Assembly: GCF_029027405.1 (NCBI RefSeq)
Contig: NZ_CP093396.1
Span: 2,553,497-2,617,496 of the forward strand
From: Sulfurimonas sp.
GTDB lineage: Bacteria > Campylobacterota > Campylobacteria > Campylobacterales > Sulfurimonadaceae
Direction: 5' to 3'
DNA length: 64,000 bases
A program made the translations under genes and the position numbers. The notes under the pieces are model-generated. The model ran no database searches. It had not been told where the DNA came from and saw only the letters and a program-made list of their open reading frames with translations. Below are positions 27,683-36,034 of the stretch, one piece after another. Positions within the stretch are counted from its first letter, which is position 1. Each line of letters starts with the position of its first letter.

Positions 27683-28825
27683 AATAATATCTACAAACTC
27701 TCTAACTGCACCATCTCCTCCACGAAGAGAGAGTTCTATTATATTTGGTATGCTTTTAATACTAGGCAGTGCATTTTTGGGACATGCACATACACCTACA
27801 GCCTCTAAAAGTTCCTTGCAGTTAACATCATCACCAATATAAGCCACTTCATCTAAAGAGATACCTTCCTTAGAACAAATCTCTTTAACAATATCTAGCT
27901 TACCCTTATGCTCTAGCCCTTGGTAAAGATAATCAACTTTCAATTTTTTGGCTCTATTTCTTACTATTTTAGTATCTTCACTTGTAATTATTCCAGTTTT
28001 TATTCCTACTTTTCTAAGCAACTCAAAACCTTTTCCATCATGAGTATTAAACTTTTTCAGCTCCTCAGAGTTTTCTCCATAGTACATGCCAGCATCTGTA
28101 AGTGTTCCATCTACATCTGATAAAAAGAGCTTTATATTTCTCTCTTTGACATATCTGTAAAGTACATTTTCTTTCATATATTCTTCAGCTATTTTCCAGT
28201 CATGCTTTTCATCTATCTCTATAGATGTATAGTCATGCATTTCATAAAAAGCTATTTCTGCACTTAGACGATTATTATCTCTTAAAATATTACTCACGCG
28301 GTTAATATAAAATGCACCATTTTCAAGTAAATAGCCATCAAAATCTTGTCTTCTAGGTCTGTTTTTATAGTCATAATTTAGTGCGTTACCATCATTATTC
28401 CAAAAAAATCTTTTCTCTCTTACTACGCTTAACAAAGAATCTTTTTTAGATTTTAAAAGTTCTTTTATCCCTCCATCAAAGTCATGACTTTGAGTTGTTG
28501 GGGAAGTTGCTTGAACAAGCATAAATAACGCATCTTTACTAAAGCTATTTTTATTTAAGAATTCCAACATTACATCTTCAGTTGATGATTCATCTTGAGC
28601 ATTAACTCTATCACGCATATATATTTTTACTTTATCAAATCCAAAGCTCTCTACAACTTCACTTATCTCGATACAATCAGTTGCAACGAAAACTTCATCT
28701 ACAAGAGTTGCATTTTCTAAAGCAAGTAGATTCCAATATATTAATGGTTTTCCACAAAACTCTTTTATATTTTTAAAGCGAATAGCCTTACTTCCACAAC
28801 GAGCTGGTATAAATGCTATATTCAT
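27674..28825 (-). CDS. Fused acylneuraminate cytidylyltransferase (NeuA-like) and KdsC-like HAD phosphatase
   Basis: 383 residues. Residues 1-225 are a CMP-nonulosonate synthetase: MNIAFIPARCGSKAI with the nucleotide-binding loop, KPLIYWNLLALENA, and QATSPTTQ. Residues about 228-383 are a HAD phosphatase of the KdsC type: LFLSDVDGTLTDAGMYY (DxDxT), IITSEDTKIV, and YIGDDVNCKELL. The phosphatase half would remove the 9-phosphate of a nonulosonate and the transferase half would activate it with CTP, coupling two successive steps. It is the last gene of the minus-strand operon. Its 3' end overlaps the DUF354 gene on the other strand by 9 nt. Confidence 0.88.
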   Translation of the reverse strand: MNIAFIPARCGSKAIRFKNIKEFCGKPLIYWNLLALENATLVDEVFVATDCIEISEVVESFGFDKVKIYMRDRVNAQDESSTEDVMLEFLNKNSFSKDALFMLVQATSPTTQSHDFDGGIKELLKSKKDSLLSVVREKRFFWNNDGNALNYDYKNRPRRQDFDGYLLENGAFYINRVSNILRDNNRLSAEIAFYEMHDYTSIEIDEKHDWKIAEEYMKENVLYRYVKERNIKLFLSDVDGTLTDAGMYYGENSEELKKFNTHDGKGFELLRKVGIKTGIITSEDTKIVRNRAKKLKVDYLYQGLEHKGKLDIVKEICSKEGISLDEVAYIGDDVNCKELLEAVGVCACPKNALPSIKSIPNIIELSLRGGDGAVREFVDIILR

Positions 28826-28836
28826 TGTTTAAGTCC

Positions 28837-29682
28837 TTAAATCTTTGATATTTGAGCTATTAAAGTATCTGTTTTACCCAGAGATGCTAAAGAGTTTTCA
28901 TAAGCATCACTTAATGCATCTGAGTCTAAAAACTTACCCCATTTTTGATGTCCAGCAGGTTTATCTTTGCTTAACCAGTAAAGATGATTTGAGAGAGGGT
29001 AACGCTGAATATGCTTAATATAATCTACTTTAAGAGCACATTGATGTACTAGCTCTTGTAATGTTTTTTCATTAAACAAAAACAAATGACAAGACCAGTA
29101 TGTAAACTTAGAAAAAGATTCACTCTCATACAGAGTAAGCAAAGCATCATCAGAGTTTGGAACTTCTATGATGATTTTTCCACCCTCCTTTAAGTTTGAG
29201 GAGAGTTGTTTTATCATCTCTTTAGGATTAGGTAAATGCTCCATTACATGAAACATTGTTATAACATCATACTTCTTGACTAAGTCTTTTATATCTCTAA
29301 ACAACTCTATACCATACTCTTTATATTGTTCAGATATTGCTGTTTCTAACTCCAAAGCAGAGATACTTTTTGCCTTCTTAGATGCATAATTTAGATACCC
29401 ACCATTTCCACTTCCAAAGTCTAGTATTTCTTTGTTTTTTATAAGCTCTCTTGTAAATTCATATCGTCTTTTATCATCAGCATCTGTCTCTTTGTTCCAC
29501 CTAGCCAAATCAAAACTCTTATGCATGTTTGAGTCTTCATAAAAGCCCTCATCTACATGTGAAAAATCAGACAAATAAACTAACGAACACTCTTGACACT
29601 CTTTTATTTTTAACTCTTTGTTATCTCGTACTTCGCCATCTCTATATTTAAACTCTGATGAACCACAAAGATAACAACTCAT
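28837..29682 (-). CDS. Zinc-ribbon methyltransferase (class I SAM)
   Basis: 281 residues. A four-cysteine N-terminal element (CYLCGSS... CQECSLVYL) is followed by a SAM-binding core: ILDFGSGNGGYLNYASKKA and YDVITMFHVMEHLPNPKEM, then GGKIIIEVPNS. It is typical of methyltransferases embedded in sugar clusters. It lies between the NeuB-like and cytidylyltransferase genes with 1- and 11-nt gaps, so it probably acts on the nonulosonate itself or on a sugar transferred with it. Confidence 0.78.
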   Translation of the reverse strand: MSCYLCGSSEFKYRDGEVRDNKELKIKECQECSLVYLSDFSHVDEGFYEDSNMHKSFDLARWNKETDADDKRRYEFTRELIKNKEILDFGSGNGGYLNYASKKAKSISALELETAISEQYKEYGIELFRDIKDLVKKYDVITMFHVMEHLPNPKEMIKQLSSNLKEGGKIIIEVPNSDDALLTLYESESFSKFTYWSCHLFLFNEKTLQELVHQCALKVDYIKHIQRYPLSNHLYWLSKDKPAGHQKWGKFLDSDALSDAYENSLASLGKTDTLIAQISKI

Positions 29683-29683
29683 T

Positions 29684-30565
29684 TTATTTTCTACTTTTTA
29701 ATTTGTCACGCTGAACTTTTTCTATTGGCAGGATTTCATCACTCTTATATGTAAGTGCTTTGTGAACTGCTGACAAGTCTCTAGTTAGTCTTCTCATACC
29801 ATCAGCCATAAGTGATGCCCCATGGTCAGTTCCCTTCCAAGTTATATCTTTAGTAAAATGTCTTTCTATCCATCTTGCACCCAAAGTATACGCAGCGATA
29901 TCAACAGATATTCCTAAATGATGTCCTGAAAAACCTATCTCATTTACTCTATCGCCATAGTTTTCATAAAGCCAGTTTATCTCTAATAGCGACACATCTT
30001 CAAATGGAACAGGGTAACCAGATGTACATGAGTATATAAGTAGTCTTGTCTTAGCTTGTGAAGTCTCTTCAAAAAAGCTGATAATTTCCTCAACTTCCTC
30101 TCTTGTAGTCATACCTATGGAAAGTTGTACTTGACCTTTAAATTCATCACGAAGAACTTTTAACATTTTAAAGTTATTATTGCATGCTGAAGGGACTTTT
30201 AAAAACTCAGGCTCAAAACTTATCATCTCTTTTGCACTAGTTACATCCCACACAGAAGTAGAATAGACTACGCCAAACTCATCGCAATACTCTTTTAACT
30301 CTTTATGTTGAGCTACATTAAACTCTAAAAATTCTCTATGAGCCCCATAGGTATCTCCATAAGAATTTTCAGGAACTGGATGCGGTGTATCATATTGAGC
30401 TTGTGTTAAAAGCTCTCTATTGTTTCTTTTTTGAAATTTTATGTACTTAGCTCCGCTACTATGTGCCAAAGAGATTAGCTCTTTAGCTATTTTCATCTCA
30501 CCCATATGGTTACAACCAATCTCCGCTATAACTTTTGGTTCTTCGTAATTAAAATCAAACTTCAT
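29684..30565 (-). CDS. NeuB-family nonulosonate synthase, short form without SAF domain
   Basis: 293 residues. VIAEIGCNHMGEMKIAKELI, GAKYIKFQKR, STSVWD, and GFSGHHLGIS form the NeuB catalytic TIM barrel that condenses PEP with an N-acetyl hexosamine or its 6-deoxy analogue. After GARWIERHFTKDITWKGTDH the protein ends within about 45 residues, so the C-terminal SAF (antifreeze-like) domain present in ordinary NeuB/PseI/LegI is missing. AGGATAT is a good ribosome site before the ATG. It follows the CBS-cupin gene by 2 nt. It probably makes a sialic-acid-like nine-carbon sugar for flagellin; which one is unknown. Confidence 0.85.
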   Translation of the reverse strand: MKFDFNYEEPKVIAEIGCNHMGEMKIAKELISLAHSSGAKYIKFQKRNNRELLTQAQYDTPHPVPENSYGDTYGAHREFLEFNVAQHKELKEYCDEFGVVYSTSVWDVTSAKEMISFEPEFLKVPSACNNNFKMLKVLRDEFKGQVQLSIGMTTREEVEEIISFFEETSQAKTRLLIYSCTSGYPVPFEDVSLLEINWLYENYGDRVNEIGFSGHHLGISVDIAAYTLGARWIERHFTKDITWKGTDHGASLMADGMRRLTRDLSAVHKALTYKSDEILPIEKVQRDKLKSRK

Positions 30566-30567
30566 AT

Positions 30568-31320
30568 TTATATCCTATTGTACTTATCTTTGTATCTGAT
30601 AATATCATCTTCACCGAAGTATTCACCTAGTTGAACTTCTGCAAAAATTAAATTCTCATTCTTGCTTAGATTCACTATCTGATGCTTTACGCCCTTTGGA
30701 ATATATACATATTTTCCAGCATTTAAAAGTAACTCTGAGTCACCTAAGACAACTTTTGCCTTACCTTTTATGATTACCCAGTGTTCTTCTCTTTTTTTAT
30801 GCTCTTGAAGACTTAACTCTTCATTTGGGAATACTGTTATAACCTTTGACTGGGCTAACTCTGTAAAAAGTGTACTTTTGTAAAAACCCCAAGGTTTATT
30901 ATATATTTCATGCTCCAGATTTTTTTCATCATATAAAGAAAAATCTTTTAGTAAATCTATCTTCATATCTTCAAGAAGCATGATATGAAATTGCTTTTTT
31001 GTTAAAATATTTTTTAACTTTTTATTCTTAAGTATTGGAAGAAACTGAATTTTTCGTGATTTAAATTTTTCTGCTATATCTCTAAAAGTATCATCTGTAT
31101 CCAAAGATTCAAAGTTTTTTGACATAACATCTGCTACATTAGCATCTAAATTTTTACTTTTAACAATATAACGACGAATATCTCCATCTGTTAAGGTACC
31201 ATCTAAAAGACCACCCTTATTAATACATAACAAAAAGCTCTCTTTGTTAACATCTATTTTTTGCATAGCCGATAAAATAGATGCATTTGAGTCTATTATA
31301 AATTTACTATTCATAGGCAT
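30568..31320 (-). CDS. CBS-domain/cupin fusion protein
   Basis: 250 residues. Residues about 1-115 contain two CBS repeats (LLDGTLTDGDIRRYIV; MSKNFESLDTDDTFRDIAEKF). Residues about 145-245 are a cupin of the phosphomannose-isomerase type II shape (WGFYKSTL; SLQEHKKREEHWVIIKGKAKV; GKYVYIPKGVKHQI) with a metal-binding histidine-glutamate cluster. CBS pairs bind adenosine nucleotides and could regulate the cupin. It heads the nonulosonate operon. In Campylobacter the comparable position can be taken by a CBS-nucleotidyltransferase (PtmE), so this may be an analogue with a cupin in place of the transferase; that is inference. A second possible ATG lies two codons in. Confidence 0.75.
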   Translation of the reverse strand: MPMNSKFIIDSNASILSAMQKIDVNKESFLLCINKGGLLDGTLTDGDIRRYIVKSKNLDANVADVMSKNFESLDTDDTFRDIAEKFKSRKIQFLPILKNKKLKNILTKKQFHIMLLEDMKIDLLKDFSLYDEKNLEHEIYNKPWGFYKSTLFTELAQSKVITVFPNEELSLQEHKKREEHWVIIKGKAKVVLGDSELLLNAGKYVYIPKGVKHQIVNLSKNENLIFAEVQLGEYFGEDDIIRYKDKYNRI

Positions 31321-31354
31321 TATTTAGCAAGTTTCATACCATAAAACAGAATAT

Positions 31355-31377
31355 ATTTGATATAATTCATATCAAAT
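31355..31377. promoter_or_regulatory. Perfect inverted repeat in promoter region before the Maf gene
   Basis: Two 9-bp perfectly complementary arms (ATTTGATAT and ATATCAAAT) separated by 5 nt lie 15 bp before the Maf-type gene and about 35 bp before the divergent CBS-cupin gene. The repeat includes a TATAAT-like box. It could be an operator for a dimeric regulator controlling both divergent genes, or a coincidence in AT-rich DNA. Confidence 0.4.
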
Positions 31378-31391
31378 CTTTAGGAGTTTTT

Positions 31392-33380
31392 ATGCAAAAC
31401 ATAGAAGAAAAAGCTGTTTCAAACTATCAAGTAAATATGGAATTTTTTAAACTCCATCATGAGACACTTTATAATAAGCTCATGGCACTAGACACTCTTA
31501 TCAACGATGGAAGATACCCTCAAAAATATGATTTAGAATATAAAGATGGCTACTTTGATGTAATAGAATTATCTAATGGGGCATATTTATATAATCAAAA
31601 TTCTGAAAAATTTTCAGAAGAATTAACAAAAAAAATAAACTTTAAAAAGAATAATCAATCTTTTAAAAGTGGTTATTGTTTTTCATTTACACAAAAAGCC
31701 CTTGACAAACTAAAGAATGAAGATGCACTTACAACATACGCACTAATAGCACCAATCATGCATTACCATGACGCAGCTGTTGATAACTCTATGCAACTGC
31801 TTGATATGCAGAAATTTATATTTTTAGGTGTTGGCTTAGGCTTACATATACCTAAAATCATAAAAAAAACAGGTGCAAAACTTCTTCTTATTGTTGAAGA
31901 AAATATAGAGCTTTTTAGACTTTCCCTTTTTAGTATAAACTATCAAGAAATACTAAGCGAAAAAATCGCATATTTTTCAGTTGCTCAAAATAAAGATGAA
32001 TTTAACGATGAATTCAATACTTTTTATTCAAAATCATTTATACATAACTACCATCTAAAATTCTCACTATTCTCTCATTTTAGTGAACAAAAAATAAAAG
32101 AAATTCAAACTCTACTTGTTTCAAGACCTGAAACGAGTTATCCTGTTGAGTATCTTTTACATAAAAATATATTAATTTTATCTAGATTAAAGAATAACTA
32201 TAAATTTTTAGAACTAAGTAAAAAAAATAATGAGGAATTTTTTTCAGATAAACCAATTCTTATAATCGGTGCTGGTCCATCACTTCATACAAACATAGTT
32301 TGGTTAAAAGAAAATAGAAACAAGTTTGTATTGATAGCTGTTTTTGCTGCATTAAAAACACTTAATAAGGCTAATATAAAACCAGATATAGTTACACAAA
32401 TAGATGAAAAGATCAATGAAACTGTAAACCTTATAAATTCATTTGATAACTTAGATTTTTTAAACAATTCTATCTTTATATTTACTGCTTCAGTTCCAGA
32501 TATACTTTTTGAAAAATTTGATAAAGATAAGATATATCTAACTGAAGATAGAACAGCATATAGGCTTTTTAATACCAGACTTGTTTCTTCAAGTGTTGGA
32601 GAGTTTGCTTACGCTATCTCTCTCATTTTTAATGCTGCACAAACTTATTTACTTGGGCTAGATTTTGCACTCTCTGACGATGGTTCAACGCATGCTAAAG
32701 ATCATCACAGGTCAAACTCAATTGATATATCAAAAGCAGATGAAATTCAGACAAGTGTTTCTATCTCTAAAACAGTACTTCATGTAAAGGGCAATTTTAA
32801 AGATATAGTCTTTACAACTCCATTACTTGAGTCATCAATCCCAAGAATGAATAGTTTCACAAATAAGTTTAAATCTGATAAACAAAATATCTATAATCTA
32901 AGCGATGGTGCTTTCTTTGAACAAACTATTTCACTAAATACTAAAGATATTAATCTAACTGATTTAAATAAAAATCAGTTAAAATCACAACTTTTAGATA
33001 TTTTTAATAGCTATTCTTTTACAGAACTATCATCAGATGAATCAAATGAATTAGAAAAAAAATCAAACCAAATTAAAGAATTTTATATTCTAATAGTGAA
33101 CTTTTCTCAAAGTGCTTCTTCAAACATAGATGCTTTTTTACAAAACTATATAACTTTAATGCAAAATATTTTGAACTCTTATGAAAGTGAATTAAGAGAA
33201 ATCTTGACCATATACTTTTTAAGTATAGCATCTACTGTTATAGATATGTTTAATACAAAAGAGTTGACCAATCACAAAAAACATACTAAAAAGATGAAAA
33301 AAATTATTTCTACACAGCTCTATAGACTAATAGAACCGTATGAAAAAAAATTAGACAATACTATAAACGAAAAAGTTTAA
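31392..33380 (+). CDS. Maf-family motility accessory factor (DUF115 flagellin glycosyltransferase)
   Basis: 662 residues. The DUF115 core (KPILIIGAGPSLHTNIVWLKENRNKFVLIAV, AALKTLNKANIKPDIVTQID, YLLGLDFALSDDGSTHAKDHH) is characteristic of motility accessory factors such as Campylobacter PseE/Maf, which transfer nonulosonic acids such as pseudaminic or legionaminic acid to serine and threonine of flagellin. The N-terminal part and a helical C-terminus surround it. It has an AGGAG ribosome site, lies between the nonulosonate operon and the flagellin genes, and is convergent with the first flagellin, separated by 2 nt. It is the probable final transferase for the pathway here. Confidence 0.88.
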   Translation: MQNIEEKAVSNYQVNMEFFKLHHETLYNKLMALDTLINDGRYPQKYDLEYKDGYFDVIELSNGAYLYNQNSEKFSEELTKKINFKKNNQSFKSGYCFSFTQKALDKLKNEDALTTYALIAPIMHYHDAAVDNSMQLLDMQKFIFLGVGLGLHIPKIIKKTGAKLLLIVEENIELFRLSLFSINYQEILSEKIAYFSVAQNKDEFNDEFNTFYSKSFIHNYHLKFSLFSHFSEQKIKEIQTLLVSRPETSYPVEYLLHKNILILSRLKNNYKFLELSKKNNEEFFSDKPILIIGAGPSLHTNIVWLKENRNKFVLIAVFAALKTLNKANIKPDIVTQIDEKINETVNLINSFDNLDFLNNSIFIFTASVPDILFEKFDKDKIYLTEDRTAYRLFNTRLVSSSVGEFAYAISLIFNAAQTYLLGLDFALSDDGSTHAKDHHRSNSIDISKADEIQTSVSISKTVLHVKGNFKDIVFTTPLLESSIPRMNSFTNKFKSDKQNIYNLSDGAFFEQTISLNTKDINLTDLNKNQLKSQLLDIFNSYSFTELSSDESNELEKKSNQIKEFYILIVNFSQSASSNIDAFLQNYITLMQNILNSYESELREILTIYFLSIASTVIDMFNTKELTNHKKHTKKMKKIISTQLYRLIEPYEKKLDNTINEKV

Positions 33381-33397
33381 AACTACTGAAGTAGTTT
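33380..33397 (-). terminator. Probable terminator overlapping the flagellin 1 stop codon
   Basis: Read on the minus strand, an 8-bp stem (AAACTACT/AGTAGTTT) with a 2-nt loop spans the flagellin stop codon and is followed by TTTTAAACTTTTT. It would terminate the flagellin transcript. The convergent Maf gene ends at the same place. The short loop and the coding overlap make this a tentative call. Confidence 0.45.
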
Positions 33398-34558
33398 AAG
33401 TACATTTTGTTGAACAGCATTAGCTTGACTCATAGCATATGAACCAGACTGAGCTAAAATATTTAGTTTTGCAAAGTTTGCACTTTCAGACGCAAAGTCA
33501 ACATCACGAATCTGAGATTCCGCTGCTTGAACATTAACTTGAGTAACAGAAATATTTCTGATTGTTGATTCAAGTTGATTTTGAACAGAACCTATATCTG
33601 AACGAGTTTTATCAAGTTGTTTTAAAGCATAATCAGAAATGATTATCGCTAGTTCTGCTTTTTCTCGAGTCCTAACATCAATAGTACCAAAGTTATTAGT
33701 AAGATCAGCATCTGCATCATCATTATCTCCAGAATTCGTCTGAATTCCTATAGTAAAGTCAGCTCCAGAATCTAATCGAATAGCATACTCACCAGCAGTA
33801 CTTGTTTCAAAAGAAGTAGCTCTAATATCTGCACCTTCTATTTGTGCTTTTGCATTAAATGCATCAACTATTGTTTGAGTCACTTGAGCACTTGTTGCAG
33901 CCCCAGAACCAATTGTAATAACACCAGTATCTACAGTTTTAGTAGTTCCATCAGTTCCTGTAACAATAACTTCTAGTTGGTGAAGTGAAAGTCCTTGAGT
34001 AGCTGATTTAAGATCAATTCTTACAGTAGATTCATCCATAGAAAATTTAGCCACTTTTGCAGTTTGAGCATCATCGATAGAAATTTTTACAGTTTCTCCT
34101 GCATAAGCACCAATATGAAAAGCTTTATTTGTAAAAGCACCATTAAGTAGTGATTGACCATTAAATGAAGTTGTAGCAGCAATATTTTGAGCTTCTTCCA
34201 TTAATCTACTAATATCTGATTGAATAGCTTTTCTAGTTGCTAGCGTTTGCCCATCAGAAGCCGCTTGAATAGCTTTAGTTCTAATAGTATTAGATATATT
34301 AATATACTCATCTAAAGCACCATCTGCTGTTTGAGTAACACCAATACCATCATTTGCGTTTACAATAGCTTGACCTAAGCCTTGAGCTTGTTGACGAAGA
34401 GAATCCGCAATAGCCATACCAGATGCATCATCTGCCGCTTTGTTAATTCTTAAACCTGAAGATAGTGAGTTAAGACTCTTGTCAAGTCCTAAGTTTGTCA
34501 TCGAAGAGTTTCTATGTGCGTTCATCGCCGCAATGTTTGTGTTAATTCTAAATCCCAT
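33383..34558 (-). CDS. flaB: Flagellin 1, behind a sigma54-type promoter
   Basis: About 391 residues starting MGFRINTNIAAMNAHRNS; an in-frame ATG six codons upstream exists, but the second flagellin starts at this methionine. N-terminal D0/D1 (SLSSGLRINKAADDASGMAIADSLR) and C-terminal D1/D0 (ISVTQVNVQAAESQIRDVDFASE; QANAVQQNVLKLLQ) are conserved, with a short variable centre. It polymerises outside the cell into the filament. It is almost identical to the second flagellin. The symbol follows the Campylobacter/Helicobacter convention that the sigma54-dependent flagellin is FlaB; this is an analogy. Confidence 0.92.
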   Translation of the reverse strand: MGFRINTNIAAMNAHRNSSMTNLGLDKSLNSLSSGLRINKAADDASGMAIADSLRQQAQGLGQAIVNANDGIGVTQTADGALDEYINISNTIRTKAIQAASDGQTLATRKAIQSDISRLMEEAQNIAATTSFNGQSLLNGAFTNKAFHIGAYAGETVKISIDDAQTAKVAKFSMDESTVRIDLKSATQGLSLHQLEVIVTGTDGTTKTVDTGVITIGSGAATSAQVTQTIVDAFNAKAQIEGADIRATSFETSTAGEYAIRLDSGADFTIGIQTNSGDNDDADADLTNNFGTIDVRTREKAELAIIISDYALKQLDKTRSDIGSVQNQLESTIRNISVTQVNVQAAESQIRDVDFASESANFAKLNILAQSGSYAMSQANAVQQNVLKLLQ

Positions 34559-34590
34559 AATAAATCCTTTAGCCATTGTTATTTAGAATT

Positions 34591-34610
34591 TTAAGCAATG
34601 ATTGTTCCAA
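34591..34610 (-). promoter_or_regulatory. Sigma54 (RpoN) promoter for flagellin 1
   Basis: On the minus strand TGGAAC, a 5-nt spacer (AATCA) and TTGCT match the sigma54 consensus TGGCAC-N5-TTGCW, with the invariant GG and GC 10 bp apart. It lies about 33 bp before the flagellin 1 start, so a short leader is expected. No such sequence is seen before flagellin 2. Confidence 0.75.
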
Positions 34611-34649
34611 AAGATTTTGAAGAGAAAAGAGAAAAGTAATTTTATATAT

Positions 34650-34672
34650 ATTCCCAAGTATTACTTGGGAAT
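34650..34672 (-). terminator. Terminator after flagellin 2
   Basis: A perfect palindrome (ATTCCCAAGTA/TACTTGGGAAT) lies 24 bp after the flagellin 2 stop and before the flagellin 1 promoter. On the minus strand it is followed by an AT-rich tract ending in CTTTTCTCTTTT. It separates the two flagellin transcripts. Confidence 0.65.
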
Positions 34673-34695
34673 AAGTAGAAGTTAAAGATTAATTA

Positions 34696-35871
34696 CTATT
34701 GTAATAATCTTAATACATTTTGTTGAACAGCATTAGCTTGACTCATAGCATATGAACCAGACTGAGCTAAAATATTTAGTTTTGCAAAGTTTGCACTTTC
34801 AGACGCAAAGTCAACATCACGAATCTGAGATTCCGCTGCTTGAACATTAACTTGAGTAACAGAAATATTTCTGATTGTTGATTCAAGTTGATTTTGAACA
34901 GAACCTATATCTGAACGAGTTTTATCAAGTTGCTTCAAAGCATAATCAGAAATGATTATCGCTTGTTCTGCTTTTTCTCGAGTTGTAACATCAATAGTAC
35001 TAAAGTTATTAGTAAGACTCGCATCGGTATCAGCATTTGTTCCAGCTAATGTCTGAGTTCCTATAGTAAAGTCAACTCCAGAATCTAATCGTATAGCATA
35101 CTCTCCAGCAGTACTTGTTTCAAAAGAAGTAGCTCTAATATCTGCACCTTCCTTTTGTGCTTTTGCATTAAATGCATCAACTATTGTTTGAGTCATTTGA
35201 GCACTTGTTGCAGCCCCAGAACCAATTGTAATAACACCAGTATCTACAGTTTTAGTAGTTCCATCAGTTCCTGTAACAATAACTTCTAGTTGGTGAAGTG
35301 AAAGTCCTTGAGTAGCTGATTTAAGATCAATTCTTACAGTAGATTCATCCATAGAAAATTTAGCCACTTTTGCAGTTTGAGCATCATCGATAGAAATTTT
35401 TACAGTTTCTCCTGCATAAGCACCAATATGAAAAGCTTTATTTGTAAAAGCACCATTAAGTAGTGATTGACCATTAAATGAAGTTGTAGCAGCAATATTT
35501 TGAGCTTCTTCCATTAATCTACTAATATCTTGTTGAATGGCTTTACGGGTATGTAATGTTTGCCCATCAGAAGCTGCTTGAATAGCTTTAGTTCTAATAG
35601 TATTAGCTATATTAATATACTCATCTAAAGCACCATCTGCTGTTTGAGTAACACCAATACCATCATTTGCATTTACAATCGCTTGACCTAAGCCTTGAGC
35701 TTGTTGACGAAGAGAATCCGCAATAGCCATACCAGATGCATCATCTGCCGCTTTGTTAATTCTTAAACCTGAAGATAGTGAGTTAAGACTCTTGTCAAGT
35801 CCTAAGTTTGTCATCGAAGAGTTTCTATGTGCGTTCATCGCCGCAATGTTTGTGTTAATTCTAAATCCCAT
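34696..35871 (-). CDS. flaA: Flagellin 2, behind a sigma28-type promoter
   Basis: 391 residues. The N- and C-terminal D0/D1 domains are identical or nearly so to flagellin 1. The differences cluster around residues 265-305, the surface-exposed part (for example GTQTLAGTNADTD here versus GIQTNSGDNDDAD). It is the presumed major filament protein because of its FliA promoter. The ribosome site AAAGGA is followed by TTTATT and the ATG, the same as flagellin 1. The naming follows the Campylobacter FlaA convention and is by analogy. Confidence 0.93.
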   Translation of the reverse strand: MGFRINTNIAAMNAHRNSSMTNLGLDKSLNSLSSGLRINKAADDASGMAIADSLRQQAQGLGQAIVNANDGIGVTQTADGALDEYINIANTIRTKAIQAASDGQTLHTRKAIQQDISRLMEEAQNIAATTSFNGQSLLNGAFTNKAFHIGAYAGETVKISIDDAQTAKVAKFSMDESTVRIDLKSATQGLSLHQLEVIVTGTDGTTKTVDTGVITIGSGAATSAQMTQTIVDAFNAKAQKEGADIRATSFETSTAGEYAIRLDSGVDFTIGTQTLAGTNADTDASLTNNFSTIDVTTREKAEQAIIISDYALKQLDKTRSDIGSVQNQLESTIRNISVTQVNVQAAESQIRDVDFASESANFAKLNILAQSGSYAMSQANAVQQNVLRLLQ

Positions 35872-35891
35872 AATAAATCCTTTTCTATGGT

Positions 35892-35906
35892 AGAGCCTTT
35901 CGCTCT
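35892..35906 (-). promoter_or_regulatory. Hairpin in the flagellin 2 leader
   Basis: In the minus-strand transcript, AGAGC and GCTCT form a 5-bp stem with loop GAAAG about 20 nt before the ribosome site. AAGGA motifs (ANGGA, the CsrA-recognition core) lie in the leader near 35927 and at the ribosome site. This could be a CsrA-responsive leader like that of Campylobacter flaA. This is inference. Confidence 0.35.
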
Positions 35907-35949
35907 GTTAATTTTGTATCTTAGCTTCCTTGCCTTGATATATTATGTA

Positions 35950-35975
35950 TATCGGCAATTTTTTTATATATTTAA
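35950..35975 (-). promoter_or_regulatory. Sigma28 (FliA) promoter for flagellin 2
   Basis: On the minus strand TTAAA is followed after 16 nt by CGATA; the full -10 reads GCCGATAT, close to the FliA consensus GCCGATAA. It lies about 79 bp before the flagellin start, leaving a leader of about 70 nt. Confidence 0.72.
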
Positions 35976-36034
35976 ACTTTTTGTGTTAAACTTCCAAATT
36001 CACAAAATCACTATACTATATATAGGAAAACTAT

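Noticed and set aside
31312..31320. Choice between two ATG starts for the CBS-cupin gene
   Set aside because: The two ATGs are two codons apart and neither has a clear ribosome site, so I kept the longer form and did not report it as a finding.
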